From Betaproteobacteria bacterium (GTDB lineage: Bacteria; Pseudomonadota; Gammaproteobacteria; Burkholderiales; Burkholderiaceae_E): a DNA stretch of 15,508 nucleotides. The stretch is from positions 1 through 15,508 of the forward strand of contig RFVZ01000034.1 of the NCBI GenBank assembly GCA_009922405.1, read 5' to 3'. The notes under the pieces are model-generated. The model was not told the origin of the DNA and made no database searches. It saw only the letters and a list, made by a program, of their open reading frames with translations. Both the position numbers and the translations under genes were made by a program. Of the stretch, positions 13,670 to 15,508 are shown one piece after another; the stretch's first letter is position 1, and each line of letters starts with the position of its first letter.

Positions 13670-15508
13670 TCAAATCCCCTCGCAGACATTTTGCTCAACG
13701 CTATTGTTGAACGGAGCCTGCGGGCACTGCACATAGCGCAGCCCCAGACCCTGCGCGGTCACAGTGTCGGAGCGCCTGGATGCCGGTGCGTTCGCAACCC
13801 CGGTATTGAGCGCTTTACCCGCCCGGGCGAGGCCAAGGAACGCGATCATGTCATCCTGATCCACGCCGTCGCCGGAAACACCCAAGCCGCCGATCAGTGT
13901 ATTCCCCCGATAAACCGGGACGCCCCCCGGGAAAATCTGAATCCCGTTGTTCACCCCCGTCAGACCGGTGCAGTTGGTGCTCGCGGTGCTCGGGGCCAGG
14001 ATCGCCGTGACGAGTCCGGTATAGGTTAGGTCCAACTGAAGTCCGGTATTAAAAGGACTCCAGTCGGCAATCGCCTTGGAGAGAGGACCCTGCGGATAGC
14101 CGGCAATCCCATCCGGGAAATAAGGCCTGGCGATATTGCCAATCGCGCGCGCACTAAAAGCAACGCCATCGGAGAAGATCGCCGGATTGTTGAAGAACGA
14201 CCGCGAACCGCGCTGGGGATCAGTTAGATACTGACTGATATTAAACGGCGTACCAGCCTTTGCGTTGCTATCGAAATAACTGACTGGCGGCAAGCCTATT
14301 AGCGCGGTAGCGGCTTGCGGCGATGAGAAAAAGAGCGCTGTTCGCGCCTTCTGAAGCGACACATCGGTTCCAAATACCGGCGCGTCCGGTGTTCTAACCA
14401 ACCCGAGCACATTACCCGCCGTATCCACGACGGAAATTGTCACTTGAGCAGGTGAACCCAGGGGGCTTCGAATCTGCGCCCGCGCCTGATTGGCAACACC
14501 CAGCGCCTGCGCGAGGATTTCCTGTACCTCACCCTTTGCCAAAGGGGCTGGGGTCGAACCCGTAGAGCCAGCGCCCGGAACCACCGGCGCGGTAGCCGCA
14601 GAGACCGGATAACGATTGGCCCGGTTCGCGGGATTGACTAACACGTATCCACTACCGGCCGTAAAGCTGCTGGCGTCCGGAACAAATCCGGAGCCAGCGT
14701 CGCCAAAGGCTGTTCCCGCCAATATCGCGGGTGCGCTGTAATACTGGTCAAATGAAACCCTGGCACCCAAGGCACTCACCGTCGAATCGGAGAGCGATTT
14801 AGCGGTCACCGCAATCACTCGATCATCTGACTTCGAAAATGGCAGGCTGATTCCCCCTGCCGTAATCCGTTCCGCACGAATGCAAGCCGGCGCATCAAAA
14901 CCCTTCAGCGCCGATTGCGCCAAACGTTCGTCAAGATCTACCGCCCCGGGGGTTGACGATTCATCAAGTCCATAAATCCCATCAGCCATCACGCCAACGC
15001 CACCCACCACACGTCCGTTCTTATAAAGCGGAAACCCGCCGGGGTCTGCCGACAGACCGAGTGGTGAGCGCTTGGGCCCGCCGCCAATCCCGGCGCCACG
15101 TGTGACCAAGTCGCCACAGGGGAGTTGACTGAACTGAACCCCAAACAGCGGCCCGCCGGGCATGTTGTCAACGCCAACCGGAAAATGCTCCTGAACGATA
15201 AAACTCGCGGTCCGGGTGCTAAACGCATTCCCCGACGACGACAAATACGCGCCGGTAATGGCCTTGGCAATCGCAGCCGCCTCAGACGGAACCACACCGC
15301 TCAGACCATCGAGACCTTTGGGGACTGAGCCCAAAACCTTGCCGCTGCGGATGCTGATCGTCGCGCCTGCGCCCGTCATCTTGTAGAGCGCCAACACGTT
15401 ACCGACCCGGTCCACGACAGCGATGGTGGCCTTGGCGCCGATCTGATTCGCCGCCTGCGCTCCCTGGGCCAAAATCGTTTCAACCTCGGCCGCAGTCAAT
15501 GCCTGCGG
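13670..15508 (-). CDS. Tandem GlcG/HbpS-like (DUF336) domain protein, 5' end beyond window
   Basis: The frame stays open through the right edge (upstream codons read P-Q-A-L), so the real start and probable signal peptide are outside the window; TTG 15499 is not a convincing start. About 612 residues are visible with two GlcG/DUF336 domains. Domain 1 (about 1-230) opens TAAEVETILAQGAQAA, has IAVVDRVGNVLALYK, and ends with GGFPLYKNGRVVGGVGVM. Domain 2 (about 318-600) opens AKGEVQEILAQAL, has ISVVDTAGNVLGLVR, and ends with GGVPVYRGNTLIGGLGVSGD and DQDDMIAFLG. A Pro/Ser/Gly-rich linker joins them. Related HbpS-type proteins bind haem extracellularly, so a haem or electron-carrier role beside multihaem cytochromes is plausible inference. 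Its stop TGA is one base before the barrel ATG, so the two are translationally coupled. The operon promoter is not in view. Confidence 0.85.
   Translation of the reverse strand, partial: PQALTAAEVETILAQGAQAANQIGAKATIAVVDRVGNVLALYKMTGAGATISIRSGKVLGSVPKGLDGLSGVVPSEAAAIAKAITGAYLSSSGNAFSTRTASFIVQEHFPVGVDNMPGGPLFGVQFSQLPCGDLVTRGAGIGGGPKRSPLGLSADPGGFPLYKNGRVVGGVGVMADGIYGLDESSTPGAVDLDERLAQSALKGFDAPACIRAERITAGGISLPFSKSDDRVIAVTAKSLSDSTVSALGARVSFDQYYSAPAILAGTAFGDAGSGFVPDASSFTAGSGYVLVNPANRANRYPVSAATAPVVPGAGSTGSTPAPLAKGEVQEILAQALGVANQARAQIRSPLGSPAQVTISVVDTAGNVLGLVRTPDAPVFGTDVSLQKARTALFFSSPQAATALIGLPPVSYFDSNAKAGTPFNISQYLTDPQRGSRSFFNNPAIFSDGVAFSARAIGNIARPYFPDGIAGYPQGPLSKAIADWSPFNTGLQLDLTYTGLVTAILAPSTASTNCTGLTGVNNGIQIFPGGVPVYRGNTLIGGLGVSGDGVDQDDMIAFLGLARAGKALNTGVANAPASRRSDTVTAQGLGLRYVQCPQAPFNNSVEQNVCEGI

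Overview
The window looks like the chromosome of a Gram-negative proteobacterium, most likely Gamma- or Betaproteobacteria. The evidence is the conserved divergent pair rplU (L21) / ispB at the left edge, ubiquinone-type long-chain prenyl synthesis, outer-membrane proteins with C-terminal Phe, and several c-type multihaem cytochromes. The sequence is GC-rich and packed almost entirely with genes. The only intergenic gap of note is the 183-base rplU/ispB divergent promoter region. I see no tRNA, rRNA, CRISPR array, insertion sequence or phage gene.

Left part, + strand (about 51-4173): an ispB promoter region, then five co-oriented genes: ispB (polyprenyl diphosphate synthase), an RraA/HMG-aldolase-fold protein, the alpha and beta subunits of a nitrile hydratase-family metalloenzyme, and a class III-like polyphosphate kinase 2. 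Gaps after ispB are short (7-45 bases), so RraA-like, NHase alpha and NHase beta probably form one transcript; PPK2 may be included. The NHase alpha subunit keeps the C-T-L-C-S-C metal claw, but the residues just after it are unusual. No NHase activator and no amidase is visible nearby.

Right part, - strand (15508 down to 4157): a tightly coupled operon whose 5' end lies beyond the window. In transcription order it has a two-domain GlcG/DUF336 (HbpS-like) protein; an outer-membrane beta-barrel protein now split into two reading frames; a 1268-residue decahaem cytochrome c with a C-terminal LVIVD beta-propeller; a pentahaem cytochrome c of the c552/c554 type; and an 818-residue soluble protein that joins an FAD/NAD(P) pyridine-nucleotide-disulfide-oxidoreductase-like module, two cyclic-nucleotide-binding domains and a four-cluster [4Fe-4S] ferredoxin module. 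Adjacent genes overlap by 4-7 bases or are separated by 1-2 bases, so translation is likely coupled throughout.

My inference is that the right-hand operon encodes an electron-transfer route between cytoplasm, periplasm and outer membrane or cell surface (a porin-cytochrome-like conduit). Its cytoplasmic end is a reductase or oxidase that could be gated by cyclic nucleotides. It does not match the textbook MtrCAB or Pio/Mto layouts and is the strongest candidate here for an undescribed system. The frameshift in the barrel gene would break the conduit if it is real, so it is the first thing to resolve. The two halves of the window converge and overlap by 17 bases (4157-4173), leaving no room for a separate terminator.
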